From Rhodocyclaceae bacterium UBA2250 (GTDB lineage: Bacteria > Pseudomonadota > Gammaproteobacteria > Burkholderiales > Rhodocyclaceae), in NCBI GenBank assembly GCA_002347285.1, contig DDXW01000015.1, forward strand, positions 1 to 51,150: a stretch of 51,150 nt of DNA, in the 5' to 3' direction. The position numbers were made by a program, and so were the translations under genes. Shown here in pieces: positions 1 to 8,691 of the stretch (positions within the stretch are counted from its first letter, which is position 1; every line of letters starts with the position of its first letter). Under the pieces are notes generated by a model. It saw only the letters and a list, made by a program, of their open reading frames with translations. It did not search any database and was not told the DNA's origin.

Positions 1-1076
1 TCGGCGCCGGCGAGGCGGCGGTGACACTCGATGCCGCCGGTCTCGACAACCCGGTGGCCCCGTATGAACTGGTCAAGACGATGCGCGCCTCGGTGCTGGT
101 GCTCGGCCCGCTGACGGCGCGCTGCGGCGAGGCGCGCGTCTCGCTGCCCGGCGGCTGCGCGATCGGCGCGCGGCCGGTCGACCAGCACATCAAGGGCCTG
201 ACCGCGATGGGCGCCGAGATCGCCGTCGAGCAGGGTTACGTGCAAGCGCGCACCGCCGCGGGCGGCGGACTGCGCGGCGCGCGGCTGTTCACCGACATGG
301 TGACGGTGACCGGCACCGAGAACCTGATGATGGCGGCCTGCCTCGCCGACGGCGAGACGGTGATCGAGAACGCCGCGCGCGAACCCGAAGTGGTCGACCT
401 CGCCAACTGCCTGATCGCCATGGGGGCGCGGATTTCCGGCGCCGGCACCGACGTGATCCGTATCCGGGGCGTCGACCGCCTGCACGGCGCGACCCACCGC
501 ATCATGCCCGACCGCATCGAGACCGGCACCTATCTCTGCGCCGCCGCCGCGGCCGGCGGCAATATCCGCCTGACGCACACCTCGGCCAGTTATCTTGACG
601 CCGTGGTCGACAAGCTGATGGACGCCGGCTGCGAGATCACTCTCGAGCGCGAGGCCATTGCCCTCAATGCGCCGTCGCGGCCCACCGCGGTGAGCATTCG
701 CACCGCCCCCTATCCGGCCTTCCCGACCGACATGCAGGCGCAGTTCATGGCACTCAACTGCGTCGCGGCCGGCACGGCGGTGATCCGCGAAACGATCTTC
801 GAGAACCGCTTCATGCACGCGGTCGAGCTGATCCGCCTCGGCGCCGACATCCGCATCGACGGCAACACCGCCTTCGTCACCGGCGTGCCCAAGCTCGACG
901 GTGCGACGGTGATGGCGACCGATCTGCGCGCCTCGGCCGGCCTGGTCGTCGCCGGTCTCGCCGCGCAGGGCGAGACACTGGTCGACCGCATCTACCATCT
1001 CGACCGCGGCTACGAGCGGATGGAGCACAAGCTCGCGGCGCTGGGCGCCCGCGTGCGGCGCGTCAGCGGAGGGTAA
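1..1076 (+). CDS. murA: UDP-N-acetylglucosamine 1-carboxyvinyltransferase MurA (5' end missing)
   Basis: Enolpyruvyl transferase that adds phosphoenolpyruvate to UDP-GlcNAc, the first committed cytoplasmic step of peptidoglycan synthesis. The frame is open from base 3, and about 60 N-terminal residues of the usual ~420 lie outside the window. Visible family signatures are the catalytic-loop PGGCAIG, whose Cys (codon 156-158) is the fosfomycin-target residue, RPVDQHIKGL just after it, and FPTDMQAQFMAL and FENRFMHAVEL further on. murA directly upstream of hisG is a common betaproteobacterial arrangement; here 9 bases separate them. Confidence 0.96.
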   Translation, partial: GAGEAAVTLDAAGLDNPVAPYELVKTMRASVLVLGPLTARCGEARVSLPGGCAIGARPVDQHIKGLTAMGAEIAVEQGYVQARTAAGGGLRGARLFTDMVTVTGTENLMMAACLADGETVIENAAREPEVVDLANCLIAMGARISGAGTDVIRIRGVDRLHGATHRIMPDRIETGTYLCAAAAAGGNIRLTHTSASYLDAVVDKLMDAGCEITLEREAIALNAPSRPTAVSIRTAPYPAFPTDMQAQFMALNCVAAGTAVIRETIFENRFMHAVELIRLGADIRIDGNTAFVTGVPKLDGATVMATDLRASAGLVVAGLAAQGETLVDRIYHLDRGYERMEHKLAALGARVRRVSGG

Positions 1077-1085
1077 AATGGCGGC

Positions 1086-1736
1086 ATGAACGCCACCGCC
1101 ATGATCACCATCGCCCTTTCGAAGGGCCGCATCTTCGAGGAAACCCTGCCGCTGCTGGCGGCCGCCGGCATCGTGCCGGACGAGAACCCGGAGCAGTCGC
1201 GCAAGCTGATCATCGGCACCAACCGCCCCGACGTGCGCGTCGTGATCGTGCGCGCTTCCGACGTGCCGACCTACGTGCAATACGGTGCCGCCGACCTCGG
1301 CATCGCCGGCAAGGACGTGCTGCTCGAGCACGGCGGCATGGGCCTCTACCAGCCGCTCGACCTGAAGATCGCCAAGTGCCGCATGTGCGTGGCGGCGCCG
1401 GCCGGCTTCGACTACGCGGCCGCCGTGCATCGCGGCGCGCGCCTGCGCGTGGCGACCAAATACATCGACACCGCGCGCGCCCACTTCGCCGCCAAGGGCG
1501 TGCATGTCGACCTGATCAAGCTCTACGGCTCGATGGAACTGGCACCCCTGGCCGGGTTGGCGGACGCCATCGTCGACCTGGTGTCGAGCGGCGGCACGCT
1601 GAAGGCCAACAATCTGGTCGAGGTCGAGGACATCATGCCGATCTCCTCGCGTCTCGTCGTCAATCAGGCCAGCCTCAAGATGAAGCGCGGCCTCCTGCAA
1701 CCCGTCCTCGACGCCATCGAAACGGCCATCCAATGA
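1086..1736 (+). CDS. hisG: ATP phosphoribosyltransferase catalytic subunit, short form
   Basis: First step of histidine synthesis: joins ATP and PRPP to give phosphoribosyl-ATP. At 216 residues it is the short form, which lacks the C-terminal regulatory domain and by family knowledge needs a HisZ partner; no hisZ is visible here. Signatures are SKGRIFEETLPLL at the N-terminus and the PRPP loop DAIVDLVSSGGTL near residue 160. A purine-rich GGAGGG lies 12 bases before the ATG; an in-frame ATG five codons later is an alternative start. The stop overlaps the hisD start as ATGA. Confidence 0.96.
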   Translation: MNATAMITIALSKGRIFEETLPLLAAAGIVPDENPEQSRKLIIGTNRPDVRVVIVRASDVPTYVQYGAADLGIAGKDVLLEHGGMGLYQPLDLKIAKCRMCVAAPAGFDYAAAVHRGARLRVATKYIDTARAHFAAKGVHVDLIKLYGSMELAPLAGLADAIVDLVSSGGTLKANNLVEVEDIMPISSRLVVNQASLKMKRGLLQPVLDAIETAIQ

Positions 1737-3034
1737 GCCAGACCATTCGCCGCCTGTCCTCCCGCGACCCGGAATTCCTGTCCACGCTCGACGCGCTGCT
1801 GGCCTTCGACAATGGCACCGACGCCGCCATCGAGCAGACCGTCGCGGAGATCCTCGCCAGCGTGCGCACCGTCGGCGATGCCGCCGTGCTCGACTACACG
1901 CGCCGCTTCGACAAACTCGACGCCACGACGATGGCCGAACTCGAACTGCCGCTGACGGAGCTGGCCGCCGCTTTCGACGGCTTGCCCGCCGTTCAGCGCG
2001 ATGCGCTCGAGCAGGCCGCCGCGCGCGTGAAGAGCTACCACGAGAAGCAGAAGCTCGACTCCTGGGAATACACCGAGGCCGATGGCACGCGGCTCGGCCA
2101 GAAGGTGACCGCGCTCGACCGCGTCGGCCTGTATGTCCCGGGCGGCAAGGCCGCCTACCCGAGTTCGGTGCTGATGAACGCGATCCCCGCCAAGGTCGCG
2201 GGCGTCAAGGAACTCATCATGGTGGTGCCGACGCCGGGCGGCCAGAAGAACCAACTCGTGCTGGCCGCCGCGCATCTGGCCGGCGTGGACCGCGTGTTCA
2301 CGATCGGCGGCGCGCAGGCAGTCGGTGCGCTCGCCTACGGCACGCAGACCATCCCGCAGGTCGACAAGATCGTCGGGCCGGGCAATGCCTACGTCGCCAG
2401 CGCCAAGCGCCGCGTCTTCGGCACCGTCGGCATCGACATGGTGGCCGGGCCTTCCGAGGTGCTGGTGATCGCGGATGGCTCGGGCGATCCGGACTGGACG
2501 GCGATCGACCTGTTCGCCCAGGCCGAGCACGACGAACTGGCGCAGTCGATCCTGCTCTGCCCCGACGCCGCCTATCTCGAACGCGTCGCGGCGAGCATCG
2601 ACAAGCTGCTGCCGACCATGCCGCGCAAGGATGTCATCGCCGCATCATTGTCCGGGCGCGGCGCGTTGATCCATGTCAGCGACCTCGACGAGGCCTGCGT
2701 GATCGCCAACCGCATCGCGCCCGAGCATCTCGAACTCTCGGTCGAGAATCCGCGCGTCCTGCTCGACAAGATCCGCCATGCCGGCGCGATCTTCATGGGC
2801 CATTACTGCTCCGAATCGCTCGGCGACTACTGCGCCGGGCCGAACCATGTCCTGCCCACCTCGCGCAGCGCGCGCTTCTCCAGCCCCCTCGGTGTCTACG
2901 ACTTCCAGAAGCGGTCCAGCCTGATCGAGGTCTCGGCGGCCGGCGCGCAGACGCTCGGCCCGATCGCCGCGACACTCGCGCACGGCGAGGGGCTGACCGC
3001 GCACGCCCGCGCGGCGGAACTCAGGCTGAAATAA
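1733..3034 (+). CDS. hisD: Histidinol dehydrogenase
   Basis: NAD-dependent zinc enzyme that oxidises L-histidinol to histidine in the last two steps of the pathway. The 433-residue length is normal. Visible motifs are RVGLYVPGGKAAYPS, DKIVGPGNAYVASAKR, the AGPSEVLVIAD segment and NRIAPEHLEL, which carries the catalytic Glu-His pair. The ATG at 1733 overlaps the hisG stop by four bases (ATGA), indicating translational coupling. The 3' end runs 14 bases into the oppositely oriented hisC. Confidence 0.96.
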   Translation: MSQTIRRLSSRDPEFLSTLDALLAFDNGTDAAIEQTVAEILASVRTVGDAAVLDYTRRFDKLDATTMAELELPLTELAAAFDGLPAVQRDALEQAAARVKSYHEKQKLDSWEYTEADGTRLGQKVTALDRVGLYVPGGKAAYPSSVLMNAIPAKVAGVKELIMVVPTPGGQKNQLVLAAAHLAGVDRVFTIGGAQAVGALAYGTQTIPQVDKIVGPGNAYVASAKRRVFGTVGIDMVAGPSEVLVIADGSGDPDWTAIDLFAQAEHDELAQSILLCPDAAYLERVAASIDKLLPTMPRKDVIAASLSGRGALIHVSDLDEACVIANRIAPEHLELSVENPRVLLDKIRHAGAIFMGHYCSESLGDYCAGPNHVLPTSRSARFSSPLGVYDFQKRSSLIEVSAAGAQTLGPIAATLAHGEGLTAHARAAELRLK

Positions 3035-4085
3035 TTTCCCTTAAAGCGGCAATCAGCGCCGCGCACTGCTCGTCGGTGCCGACGGTGATGCGCAGGAACT
3101 GCTCGATGCGCGGCTGCCGGAAGTGGCGCACGATGATGCCGCGCTGCCGGAGCGCCAGCGCCAGTTCCGCCGCATCGTGGCGAGGATGGCGGGCGAAAAT
3201 GAAATTGGCCGCGGAAGGAAGCACTTCGAAGCCAAGGCTTTCCAGATCGCCTGTCAGCGCAGTGCGGCTTCGGATCACCGCCTGGCGGGTGCGCTCGAAC
3301 CATTCGCGGTCCTCGATCGCCGCCGTGGCGCCGGCGATGGCGAGGCGGTCGAGCGGATAGGAGTTGAAGCTGTCCTTGACGCGCCGCAGGCCTTCGATCA
3401 GCTCGACATGGCCGACCGCGAAGCCGACGCGCAGCCCGGCGAGCGAGCGCGACTTCGAGAGGGTCTGCACCACCAGCAGGTTGGGATGGCGATTCACTAG
3501 CCCTACCGCCGATTCGCCGCCGAAGTCGATGTAGGCCTCATCGACGACCACGACGGAATCCGCGTTGGCCTGCAGCAGCGCCCCGATGTCGGCGAGCGGC
3601 AAGGCGCGGCCGGTCGGCGCGTTCGGGTTGGGGAGGATGATGCCGCCGTTGGGCGCGGAGTAATCGCTCACGTGCAGCTTGAAGCTTTCGTCGAGCGGGA
3701 CGGTCCGGTAGTCGATGCCGTAGAGCCGGCAATAGACCGGATAGAAGCTGTAGGTGATGTCGGGAAACAGGATCGGCCGCTCGTGCTTGAGCAGCGCGAG
3801 GAAGGCGTGCGCCAGCACCTCGTCGGAGCCGTTGCCGACGAACACCTGTGCGGGGGCGATGTCGCCGAAGTAGGCGGCGACCGCCTCGCGCAGCCGGGTG
3901 CTGTCCGGATCGGGATAGAGCCGCAGCCGGTCGCCGGTTTCCTCGCGGATCGCCGCGAGCACGCGCGGGCTTGGGCCGTAGGGGTTCTCGTTGGTGTTGA
4001 GCTTGACGAGATCGGGCAGCTTCGGCTGCTCGCCCGGCACGTAGGGTTGCAGCTCGCGGGCGGTGGCGCTCCAGAATCGGCTCAT
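3021..4085 (-). CDS. hisC: Histidinol-phosphate aminotransferase, inverted within the his operon
   Basis: PLP aminotransferase that converts imidazole acetol phosphate to histidinol phosphate. About 354 residues from the ATG at 4085 (a TTG five codons upstream is possible). Motifs: LNTNENPYGPSP near the N-terminus, PNPNAPTGR, VVVDEAYIDF, and TLSKSRSLAGLRVGF with the PLP lysine. It lies on the strand opposite to hisGD and hisBHAFIE, converges with hisD (14-base overlap) and diverges from hisB across 86 bases. Usual betaproteobacterial operons keep hisC co-directional, so this looks like a local inversion; the reading frame is intact. Confidence 0.95.
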   Translation of the reverse strand: MSRFWSATARELQPYVPGEQPKLPDLVKLNTNENPYGPSPRVLAAIREETGDRLRLYPDPDSTRLREAVAAYFGDIAPAQVFVGNGSDEVLAHAFLALLKHERPILFPDITYSFYPVYCRLYGIDYRTVPLDESFKLHVSDYSAPNGGIILPNPNAPTGRALPLADIGALLQANADSVVVVDEAYIDFGGESAVGLVNRHPNLLVVQTLSKSRSLAGLRVGFAVGHVELIEGLRRVKDSFNSYPLDRLAIAGATAAIEDREWFERTRQAVIRSRTALTGDLESLGFEVLPSAANFIFARHPRHDAAELALALRQRGIIVRHFRQPRIEQFLRITVGTDEQCAALIAALREIISA

Positions 4086-4171
4086 GGCGGGCGAAATCAA
4101 TGTTGCGGTTCGAGGGGATGGTATTATGCCCGCTCGCGCAACCCTTGCCGTTCATATAGCTGATTACCGCG

Positions 4172-4759
4172 ATGCGCAACGCCGAAATCTCTCGCAACAC
4201 GCTGGAAACCCGGATCCGCGTCAGGCTCGATCTGGATGGCGCCGGCAAGTCGCAACTGGCGACCGGCGTCGGCTTCTTCGATCACATGCTCGACCAGATC
4301 GCCCGCCACGGCCTGATCGACCTGGAGGTCGAGGCGCAGGGCGACCTGCACATCGATGCGCACCACACCGTCGAAGATGTCGGCATCGCGCTCGGCCAGG
4401 CGCTCGCCCGGGCGCTTGGCGACAAGAAGGGGCTGACGCGGTATGGACACGCGTATGTGCCGCTCGACGAGGCGCTGTCGCGCGCGGTGGTCGACCTGTC
4501 CGGCCGGCCCGGCCTGAGCTTCAATGTCGCCTTCACGCGTGCGCGCATCGGCGAATTCGACACCGAACTGGTGCGTGAATTCTTCCAGGCGCTGGTCAAC
4601 CACGCCGGCATCACCCTGCACATCGACAACCTGCGCGGCGAAAACGCCCACCACCAGGCCGAATCGGTGTTCAAGGCCTTTGCGCGCGCCTTGCGCATGG
4701 CGGTCGGCGTCGACCCGCGCGCCGGCTCGGCCGTGCCCTCGACCAAGGGAAGCCTTTAA
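4172..4759 (+). CDS. hisB: Imidazoleglycerol-phosphate dehydratase
   Basis: Dehydrates imidazole glycerol phosphate to imidazole acetol phosphate, the substrate of HisC. The 195-residue protein is the monofunctional form, without the N-terminal histidinol phosphatase domain of enterobacteria. Metal-binding histidines sit in FFDHMLDQIARHGL, DAHHTVEDVGIALG and NAHHQAESVFKAF. Because hisC is inverted, hisB opens a co-directional run hisBHAFIE that needs a promoter in the 86-base hisC-hisB spacer or beyond; I see no convincing sigma-70 match there. Confidence 0.96.
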   Translation: MRNAEISRNTLETRIRVRLDLDGAGKSQLATGVGFFDHMLDQIARHGLIDLEVEAQGDLHIDAHHTVEDVGIALGQALARALGDKKGLTRYGHAYVPLDEALSRAVVDLSGRPGLSFNVAFTRARIGEFDTELVREFFQALVNHAGITLHIDNLRGENAHHQAESVFKAFARALRMAVGVDPRAGSAVPSTKGSL

Positions 4760-4771
4760 CCAACCGCTTCA

Positions 4772-5416
4772 ATGCAGATGAAGACAGTCGCGATTGTCGA
4801 TTACGGCATGGGCAACCTGCGCTCGGTCGCCAAGGCGGTCGAGCATGTCGCGCCCGGCTGGCAGGTGCAAGTCACGGCCGACCCGCAGGCGGTGGCCGCC
4901 GCGGGGCGCGTCGTCGTGCCCGGCCAGGGCGCGATGCCCGACTGCATGCGCGAACTCAATGCCCGCGGCCTGGCCGCTGCCGTGGTGCGCGCCGCGCACG
5001 AGAAGCCGTTCCTCGGCATCTGCATCGGCCTGCAGATGCTGTTCGAGCACAGCGAGGAAGGCGACGTGCCGGGCCTCGGCATCCTGCCCGGCCAGGTGCG
5101 GCGCTTTCCGGACGCCGAAATGCACGATGCGGCGGGGGTGCGCCTCAAGGTGCCGCACATGGGCTGGAACCAGGTGCGCCAGGCCGCCGCGCACCCGCTG
5201 TGGCAGGGCATCGCCGACGACACGCGTTTCTATTTCGTGCACAGCTACTACGTCGAGCCGGCGGCGCCGGACGTGATCGCCGGCTCGACGCAGTACGGCA
5301 TCGCCTTTACCAGCGCGGTGGCCCGCGCTAACATCTTTGCCGTGCAATTCCACCCGGAGAAGAGCGCCACGGCCGGTCTCCGGCTGCTGGAGAACTTCAT
5401 GCACTGGAATCCCTGA
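4772..5416 (+). CDS. hisH: Imidazole glycerol phosphate synthase, glutaminase subunit
   Basis: Class I glutamine amidotransferase that releases ammonia from glutamine and channels it to HisF. The catalytic triad is visible: the nucleophile Cys in FLGICIGLQML and the His/Glu pair in AVQFHPEKS near the C-terminus. The glycine-rich VVPGQGAMPDCM is the oxyanion region. 214 residues, normal. Start ATG at 4772, with an alternative ATG two codons later. It lies 12 bases after hisB. Confidence 0.96.
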   Translation: MQMKTVAIVDYGMGNLRSVAKAVEHVAPGWQVQVTADPQAVAAAGRVVVPGQGAMPDCMRELNARGLAAAVVRAAHEKPFLGICIGLQMLFEHSEEGDVPGLGILPGQVRRFPDAEMHDAAGVRLKVPHMGWNQVRQAAAHPLWQGIADDTRFYFVHSYYVEPAAPDVIAGSTQYGIAFTSAVARANIFAVQFHPEKSATAGLRLLENFMHWNP

Positions 5417-5441
5417 TCCTTCGTTCCGAATCCAGAAAACC

Positions 5442-6185
5442 ATGCTGCTGATTCCCGCGATCGACCTGAAAGACGGACACTGCGTGCGCCTCAAGCAAGG
5501 CGCCATGGACGATGCCACGGTGTTCTCCGAACAACCCGCCGCGATGGCGCGCCACTGGATCGAGCAGGGCGCGCGCCGCCTGCATCTCGTCGACCTCAAC
5601 GGCGCCTTCGCCGGCAAGCCGAAGAACGAGCCGGCGATCAAGGCGATTCTCCAGGAGGTCGGCGACGAGATTCCGGTGCAGCTCGGCGGCGGCATCCGCG
5701 ATCTCGACACCATCGAGCGCTGCATCGACGACGGCATCAGCTACGTGATCATCGGCACGGCCGCGGTGAAGAACCCCGGCTTCCTGCACGACGCCTGCAC
5801 GGCCTTTCCCGGCCACATCATCGTCGGGCTGGACGCCAAGGATGGCAAGGTGGCGGTGGATGGCTGGTCGAAGATGACCGGCCACGACGTCATCGACCTC
5901 GCGAAGAAGTTCGAGGACTACGGCGTCGAGGCGGTGATCTACACCGACATCGGCCGCGACGGCATGCTGACCGGCGTGAATGTCGAGGCGACGGTCAAGC
6001 TCGCCCAGTCGCTGCGCATTCCGGTGATCGCCAGCGGCGGCATCGCCAGCCTGGCCGACGTCAAGGCGCTCTGCGCAGTGGCGGACGAGGGCATCATGGG
6101 CGCGATCACCGGCCGCGCGATCTACGAAGGCAAGCTCGATTTCCGCAAGGCCCAGGCCGAGGCGGACCGGCTGTCCGTCAAGTAA
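5442..6185 (+). CDS. hisA: ProFAR isomerase (phosphoribosylformimino-AICAR-phosphate isomerase)
   Basis: (beta/alpha)8-barrel isomerase that opens the ribose of ProFAR before the HisHF step. 247 residues from the ATG at 5442, chosen because LLIPAIDLKDGHCVRL is the canonical N-terminus carrying the first catalytic Asp. The second catalytic Asp is in YTDIGRDGML, and phosphate-binding glycines are in QLGGGIRD and IASGGIASL. It is followed by a 37-base spacer that is largely a copy of the dispersed 24-bp repeat. Confidence 0.96.
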   Translation: MLLIPAIDLKDGHCVRLKQGAMDDATVFSEQPAAMARHWIEQGARRLHLVDLNGAFAGKPKNEPAIKAILQEVGDEIPVQLGGGIRDLDTIERCIDDGISYVIIGTAAVKNPGFLHDACTAFPGHIIVGLDAKDGKVAVDGWSKMTGHDVIDLAKKFEDYGVEAVIYTDIGRDGMLTGVNVEATVKLAQSLRIPVIASGGIASLADVKALCAVADEGIMGAITGRAIYEGKLDFRKAQAEADRLSVK

Positions 6186-6192
6186 CCGCGCA

Positions 6193-6216
6193 CGCCGCCC
6201 CGCCAGCGCCGACTTT
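6193..6216 (+). repeat. Dispersed 24-bp repeat, copy 1 (hisA-hisF spacer)
   Basis: Begins CGCCGCCCC and ends GCGCCGACTTT (one base from the commonest form, GAC for GAG). It fills most of the spacer between hisA and hisF, ending just before the hisF start region. Confidence 0.75.
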
Positions 6217-6222
6217 CAGAAC

Positions 6223-6981
6223 ATGCTCGCCAAGCGCATCATTCCCTGCCTCGACGTCAATGCCGGCCGCGTCGTCAAGGGCGTCAATTTCGTCGAACTG
6301 CGCGACGCCGGCGATCCGGTCGAGATCGCGCGCCGCTACGACGAGCAGGGCGCCGACGAGATCACCTTCCTGGACATCACGGCCAGCTCCGACCAGCGCG
6401 ACATCATCCTGCACATCGTCGAGGCCTGCGCCGAGCAGGTCTTCATTCCGCTCACCGTCGGCGGCGGCGTGCGCAAGGTCGAGGACGTCAGGCGCCTGCT
6501 GAATGCCGGCGCCGACAAGGTCAGCATGAACACCGCCGCGGTGCAGAATCCGCAACTGGTCGCCGACGCGGCGGGCAAGGTCGGCAGCCAGTGCATCGTC
6601 GTCGCCATCGACGCCAAGCAGACCGCGCCCGGCAAGTGGGAGGTGTTCACCCACGGCGGACGCAACAACACGCACCTCGACGCGATCGAGTGGGCGCAGC
6701 GGGTCGCCGCGCTCGGTGCTGGCGAGATCTTGCTGACCAGCATGGACCGCGACGGCACCAGGAACGGCTTCGATCTCGGGCTGACCCGCGCCGTGGCCGA
6801 CGCGGTGGCGATCCCGGTGATCGCCAGCGGCGGCGTCGGCAATCTGCAGCACCTGGCCGACGGCGTGACGCAGGGGCGCGCCGATGCCGTGCTGGCGGCC
6901 AGCATCTTTCATTACGGCGAATACACCGTGCGGCAGGCCAAGGAGTACCTGCGCGCACAAGGGATCGAGGTGAGACTGTGA
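6223..6981 (+). CDS. hisF: Imidazole glycerol phosphate synthase, cyclase subunit
   Basis: Synthase half of the HisHF complex: uses ammonia from HisH to make imidazole glycerol phosphate and AICAR. 252 residues. The two catalytic Asp residues are in IIPCLDVNAGRVVKG and LTSMDRDGTRNGF; the barrel phosphate sites VGGGVRK and IASGGVGN are present. The TGA overlaps the GTG start of hisI (GTGA), so the two are translationally coupled. Confidence 0.97.
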   Translation: MLAKRIIPCLDVNAGRVVKGVNFVELRDAGDPVEIARRYDEQGADEITFLDITASSDQRDIILHIVEACAEQVFIPLTVGGGVRKVEDVRRLLNAGADKVSMNTAAVQNPQLVADAAGKVGSQCIVVAIDAKQTAPGKWEVFTHGGRNNTHLDAIEWAQRVAALGAGEILLTSMDRDGTRNGFDLGLTRAVADAVAIPVIASGGVGNLQHLADGVTQGRADAVLAASIFHYGEYTVRQAKEYLRAQGIEVRL

Positions 6982-7370
6982 GCATCAGCAAGAAGTGGCT
7001 GAACGAGATCAAGTGGGACGAGCGGGGGCTGGTGCCCGCCATCGCCCAGGACGCGCGGACCGGCGAAGTGCTGATGTTCGCCTTCATGAACCGCGAGGCG
7101 CTCGAGAAGACCGCCGAGACCGGCCAGGTGATCTACTGGTCCAGATCGCGCAGGAAGCTCTGGCACAAGGGCGAGGAATCCGGCCATTTCCAGAAGGTGA
7201 GCGAAATCCGCACCGACTGCGACAAGGACGTGGTGCTGCTCAGGATCGAGCAGGTCGGCGGCATCGCCTGCCATACCGGGCGCCGCAGCTGCTTCTTCAA
7301 CAAGCTCGAAGAGAATGGCTGGGCGGAGGCCGATCCGGTCATCAAGGACCCCAAGGACATCTACAAATGA
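6978..7370 (+). CDS. hisI: Phosphoribosyl-AMP cyclohydrolase
   Basis: Zinc enzyme that opens the adenine ring of PR-AMP, the third pathway step. 130 residues starting at GTG 6978, which overlaps the hisF stop; the conserved N-terminus with WDERGLVPAIAQD follows at once. RSRRKLWHKGEESGH and the C-terminal HTGRRSCFF (a zinc cysteine) are diagnostic. It is separate from HisE, unlike the fused enterobacterial enzyme. Confidence 0.95.
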   Translation: MSISKKWLNEIKWDERGLVPAIAQDARTGEVLMFAFMNREALEKTAETGQVIYWSRSRRKLWHKGEESGHFQKVSEIRTDCDKDVVLLRIEQVGGIACHTGRRSCFFNKLEENGWAEADPVIKDPKDIYK

Positions 7371-7690
7371 TCGATCTCGAAGTCATCCACCGCATCCAGG
7401 AAACCCTCGAGGCGCGCAAGAACGCCGCCCCCGATTCCTCCTACGTTTCCAGCCTCTACGCCAAGGGCACCGACGCGATCTGCAAGAAGGTCGCCGAAGA
7501 GGCCGCCGAGGTCATCATGGCCGCCAAGGACGGCGACCGCCTGCACCTGGTGCGCGAAACCTGCGACCTGTGGTTCCACAGCATGGTGCTGCTGGCGCAC
7601 ATGGGCATCGGCGTGGACGACATCATGGTCGAGTTCCGCCGCCGCGAGGGCATCTCCGGCATCGACGAAAAAGCCAGCCGAGGCAAGTGA
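7367..7690 (+). CDS. hisE: Phosphoribosyl-ATP pyrophosphohydrolase
   Basis: MazG-like hydrolase that removes pyrophosphate from PR-ATP, the second pathway step. 107 residues, starting in an ATGA overlap with hisI. Metal-binding acidic residues are in KKVAEEAAEVIMAAKDGD and RETCDLWFH. It is the last his gene of the run; a HIT-family gene follows two bases after its stop. Confidence 0.95.
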   Translation: MIDLEVIHRIQETLEARKNAAPDSSYVSSLYAKGTDAICKKVAEEAAEVIMAAKDGDRLHLVRETCDLWFHSMVLLAHMGIGVDDIMVEFRRREGISGIDEKASRGK

Positions 7691-7691
7691 C

Positions 7692-8045
7692 ATGAGCGAC
7701 GACTGCATCTTTTGCAGGATCGTGCGGGGCGAAATCCCCTGCAAGAAGGTCTACGAGGACGACGACCTGCTCGCCTTCCACGACATCAACCCGATCGCGC
7801 CGGTGCACTTCATGGTGATTCCGAAGCAGCACGTCGCCTCGCTGAGCGACGTCGATGCCAGCCATGCGCCCGTGCTCGGCCGGCTGTTCGCCAAGCTCGG
7901 CGAACTGGCTCGCGGCCAGGGCCTGACCGACGGCTTCCGCACCATCGTCAACACCGGCAGGGTGGGGCAGCAGGAGGTGTATCATCTTCACGTCCATGTC
8001 GTCGGCGGGCCCGATCCGCTCGGCCCGATGCTGAAACGCAAATAG
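7692..8045 (+). CDS. hinT: HIT-family nucleotide hydrolase (HinT-like)
   Basis: Purine nucleoside phosphoramidase of the histidine-triad superfamily. 117 residues with CIFCRIVRGEIP at the N-terminus (a CxxC-like pair), the segment FHDINPIAPVHFMVIPK, and the triad YHLHVHVVGG at the C-terminus. A HIT gene between hisE and tatA is a recurrent betaproteobacterial arrangement; the spacing here suggests co-transcription. No specific physiological substrate can be read from the sequence. Confidence 0.93.
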   Translation: MSDDCIFCRIVRGEIPCKKVYEDDDLLAFHDINPIAPVHFMVIPKQHVASLSDVDASHAPVLGRLFAKLGELARGQGLTDGFRTIVNTGRVGQQEVYHLHVHVVGGPDPLGPMLKRK

Positions 8046-8062
8046 ATTTCGAGGAGAGACTG

Positions 8063-8287
8063 ATGGGAACCTGGAGTATCTGGCATTGGCTGATCGTGCT
8101 GCTCGTCGTCGTGCTGATTTTCGGCACCAAGAAGCTGCGCAACATCGGCCAGGACCTGGGCGGCGCGGTCAAGGGCTTCAAGGAGGGCATGAAGGAGGGC
8201 ACCCAGTCCGCGACGGCCAAGCAGGTCGAGGAGCAGCCCGGCACGACCATCGAGGGCGAGGCCCGCAAGGAACAGACCAAGTCCTGA
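8063..8287 (+). CDS. tatA: Sec-independent translocase subunit TatA
   Basis: Pore-forming subunit of the twin-arginine translocase in the inner membrane. 74 residues: one membrane helix at about residues 6-21 (the WLIVLLVVVLIFG stretch), then the amphipathic helix with the conserved FGTKKLRNIGQDLG, and a polar tail. The ATG at 8063 follows a strong GAGGAGAG ribosome site. A copy of the dispersed repeat begins right after the stop codon. Confidence 0.95.
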   Translation: MGTWSIWHWLIVLLVVVLIFGTKKLRNIGQDLGGAVKGFKEGMKEGTQSATAKQVEEQPGTTIEGEARKEQTKS

Positions 8288-8311
8288 CGCCGCCCCGCCA
8301 GCGCCGAGTTT
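8288..8311 (+). repeat. Dispersed 24-bp repeat, copy 2 (tatA-tatB spacer)
   Basis: Begins CGCCGCCCC and ends GCGCCGAGTTT. It is identical over 24 bases to the copy inside ribD (44997-45020) and starts immediately after the tatA stop. Confidence 0.85.
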
Positions 8312-8331
8312 CCCCGTAGTAGTCCCTCACC

Positions 8332-8691
8332 GTGTTCGACGTCAGTTTCTCCGAACTGATGGTGATCGCCCTGGTCGGGCTGGTCGTCATCGGCCCCGAA
8401 CGGCTGCCCAAGGTGGCGCGCACCGTCGGCCACCTGCTCGGCCGGCTGCAGCGCTACGTCGGCGACGTCAAGGCCGACATCAACCGCGAGATGCAGCTCG
8501 AAGACCTGAAGAAGCTGCAGGCCCAGGTCACGGACCAGGTGCGCGACATGGAGCGCCAGGTCAACGATCAGCTCAAGTCGGTCGAGACCTCCCTCAACGA
8601 GTCGATCCTGACTGCGGCCGATTCGAAGGAGGCTGAAGCGCTCGAGGCAGCGAAGCCCTTCGTCCCGCCCAATCACCCGCCGGCCGGCTGA
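8332..8691 (+). CDS. tatB: Sec-independent translocase subunit TatB
   Basis: Substrate-receptor partner of TatC. 119 residues from a GTG at 8332 that begins the canonical MFDVSFSELMVIALVGLVVIGPERLP: one membrane helix, then an amphipathic helix and a long charged tail. Its stop overlaps the tatC start by one base. The 20 bases between the upstream repeat and the GTG hold no strong ribosome site. Confidence 0.95.
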   Translation: MFDVSFSELMVIALVGLVVIGPERLPKVARTVGHLLGRLQRYVGDVKADINREMQLEDLKKLQAQVTDQVRDMERQVNDQLKSVETSLNESILTAADSKEAEALEAAKPFVPPNHPPAG

